From contig CAJPNA010000073.1 in assembly GCA_905371865.1 (NCBI GenBank), forward strand, positions 1 to 6,731: a stretch of 6,731 nucleotides of DNA, given 5' to 3'. This DNA comes from an uncultured Carnobacterium sp. (GTDB taxonomy: Bacteria > Bacillota > Bacilli > Lactobacillales > Aerococcaceae). Positions 5,893-6,731 of this stretch are shown one piece after another. The position numbers and the translations under genes were made by a program. The notes under the pieces were generated by a model. It saw nothing but the letters and a program-made list of their open reading frames with translations. It ran no database searches and was not told where the DNA came from. Within the stretch, counting starts at the first letter, position 1, and each line of letters begins with the position of its first letter.

Positions 5893-6058
5893 GAAAATCG
5901 GGTTAATCGATACGTGGATTGCAGAAGAAAAAGAGTATAAAGAACGTGCATTACTTATGGCTGCAAAAACTCTTCTTTTAGAACAAGCAAAACGAATTGA
6001 ACAAGCACATGGAGAGTTAGATGGACGGATGTGGAGTCCAGAAAACTGGGCCAAATAA
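5879..6058 (+). CDS. Unrecognised 59-residue acidic helical protein
   Basis: This ORF starts at ATG 5879, inside the last codons of the oxidoreductase gene (14-bp overlap, different frame), and ends at TAA 6056-6058. A strong Shine-Dalgarno, GGGAGGAGAG (5864-5873), lies 5 nt before the ATG. The ORF also fills the space between its neighbours exactly: its stop codon overlaps the AAGGAG of the next gene. The product begins MEIIEKIGLIDTWIAEEKEY, continues as a charged, probably amphipathic helix (about 14-46, with LLMAAKTLLLEQAKRIEQ), and ends with LDGRMWSPENWAK. It has no membrane segment, signal peptide or Cys motif. I do not recognise the family. Its position, coupled to the oxidoreductase, suggests a small partner or regulatory subunit of that enzyme, but this is inference. 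It is easily missed by gene callers because of its size and overlap. Confidence 0.75.
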   Translation: MEIIEKIGLIDTWIAEEKEYKERALLMAAKTLLLEQAKRIEQAHGELDGRMWSPENWAK

Positions 6059-6072
6059 GGAGAATGAGATTG
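6057..6072 (+). promoter_or_regulatory. Ribosome binding site that argues for a TTG start of the membrane protein
   Basis: AAGGAG (6057-6062) overlaps the stop codon of the 59-residue ORF. The nearest in-frame ATG (6064-6066) is only 1 nt beyond it, too close for normal initiation. The in-frame TTG at 6070-6072 is 7 nt away, which is optimal. A GTG at 6031 in the same frame has no Shine-Dalgarno and would overlap the small ORF. TTG is therefore the preferred start, giving an N-terminus MKKDKLG. Confidence 0.65.
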
Positions 6073-6672
6073 AAAAAAGATAAATTAGGACTTCGATTAG
6101 TTTTATTAGTTATTTCCTGCTTTTTAATCGGACTAGGAGCAAAGATGGCTGGTTCGAGTACATTAGGAGCTGATGTTGTCGTTCTTGTGTGGGACGGATT
6201 AAATCGTACATTTGGGGTAGATATGGGGATGTCAAACATTATTGTTTCTCTCGTATTTCTGGGAATTACTTTTAGTATCAACTGGAGATATATTGGATTT
6301 GGAACAGTTGTAGGGATGTTCTTACAAAGTTTCTTTATTAATCTATTCGACTTTAGTGCTATTGCCGAAATGGATATCACTATAAAAATAGTTGCTATGG
6401 TTGTAGGGATTGCTTTAATTGCCATAGGATGTGCAGTTTATGCGCTGGCTGAATTAGGCGTTGGACCTTATATTGCTGCAACTCTTGCTTTACACGAGAA
6501 ATTCAAAACGTCCATACCACGAAACAAGTTTTTAATTGACGCTAGTTGTGTGGTCATTGCCGCAATTATGGGACAATGGCCGACAATTGGACCAGTTGTT
6601 TCTTTAGTGATTAGTGGAGTGATTATGGACCAGACAATGGTGATTTTGAAAAAAATTCTTCCCATTAAATAA
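6070..6672 (+). CDS. YczE/YitT-like integral membrane protein
   Basis: From the TTG start this is a 200-residue, very hydrophobic protein with a short basic N-terminus (MKKDK) and about five to six helices, near 8-25, 54-70, 75-93, 103-127, 155-169 and 173-194. The overall pattern (IGLGAKMAGSSTLGADVVVLVWDGL followed by a helix pair, and GFGTVVGMFLQSFFIN) resembles COG2364 (YczE) proteins, whose biochemical function is not established. The two halves look like diverged repeats: IGLGAK...LGADVVVLVWDGL and AIGCAVYALAELGVGPYIAATLALHEKF each precede a similar hydrophobic pair. It is the last gene of the four-gene operon, 11 bp after the 59-residue ORF, and is followed by a terminator. The start could be ATG 6064 (202 residues) if the short spacing is tolerated. 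Membrane location is certain, family fairly likely, role unknown. Confidence 0.8.
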   Translation: MKKDKLGLRLVLLVISCFLIGLGAKMAGSSTLGADVVVLVWDGLNRTFGVDMGMSNIIVSLVFLGITFSINWRYIGFGTVVGMFLQSFFINLFDFSAIAEMDITIKIVAMVVGIALIAIGCAVYALAELGVGPYIAATLALHEKFKTSIPRNKFLIDASCVVIAAIMGQWPTIGPVVSLVISGVIMDQTMVILKKILPIK

Positions 6673-6678
6673 GAATGC

Positions 6679-6724
6679 ATCCTATTTGCAAGAGGACTTC
6701 TCTTGTAAATAGGATTAATTTTTT
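6679..6724 (+). terminator. Intrinsic terminator of the M20-oxidoreductase-YczE operon
   Basis: ATCCTATTTGCAAGAG (6679-6694) pairs with CTCTTGTAAATAGGAT (6700-6715) over the loop GACTT: 16 pairs with one G-U and no mismatch. The 3' arm is followed by TAATTTTTT (6716-6724). It begins 6 bp after the stop codon of the membrane protein. The near-perfect long stem could also work for a convergent gene beyond the window, though the other strand has only a weak T-run. Confidence 0.88.
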
Positions 6725-6731
6725 ATAAACA

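Noticed and set aside
5955..6425. 156-codon minus-strand ORF opposite the YczE-like gene
   Set aside because: It is a shadow of the hydrophobic plus-strand gene. It has no convincing ribosome binding site or promoter, and the plus-strand frame has operon context and membrane-protein character.

Overview
The window looks like a chromosomal segment from a low-GC Gram-positive bacterium, most likely a member of the Lactobacillales (a Carnobacteriaceae- or Enterococcus-like lineage). That placement is an inference. It rests on strong GGAGG-type ribosome binding sites, compact operons with U-tailed intrinsic terminators, AT-rich third codon positions, and proteins that read like lactic-acid-bacterium versions of their families. 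I see no insertion sequence, phage gene, CRISPR array, tRNA or rRNA.

Layout. (1) Positions 1-108, minus strand: the first 36 codons of trhO (tRNA U34 hydroxylase), running off the left edge. (2) Positions 109-435: a regulatory region between divergent transcripts. It holds a good minus-strand promoter for trhO overlapped by a 10-bp inverted repeat and a Fur-box-like sequence. On the plus strand it holds a near-consensus promoter (TTGACA, 16 bp, TATAAT), a 22-codon leader ORF with a strong Shine-Dalgarno, and a 16-bp U-tailed hairpin just before the first transporter gene. This has the architecture of a transcription attenuator. (3) Positions 436-3911: two overlapping ABC exporter half-transporter genes, closed by an intrinsic terminator at 3918-3950. 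(4) Positions 4056-6672: a tightly packed four-gene operon encoding an M20D metallo-amidohydrolase, a flavodoxin-fold NAD(P)H oxidoreductase, an unrecognised 59-residue protein, and a YczE-like membrane protein, closed by a terminator at 6679-6724.

How the genes work together. The two ABC proteins almost certainly form a heterodimeric drug or lipid exporter with one degenerate and one competent ATP site: subunit 1 has Asp for the Walker B Glu, and subunit 2 has a deviant signature, FSSGE. The leader ORF plus terminator suggests that readthrough depends on ribosome behaviour on the leader, as reported for bmrB-bmrCD of Bacillus subtilis, so the pump may be induced by translation-inhibiting compounds. 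The second operon has no obvious textbook pathway. Its hydrolase, redox enzyme, tiny protein and membrane protein are translationally linked, which suggests a joint job that I cannot name.

The most rewarding parts are the leader/attenuator at 209-421, the trhO operator-like repeats at 139-178, and the unannotated 59-residue protein at 5879-6058.
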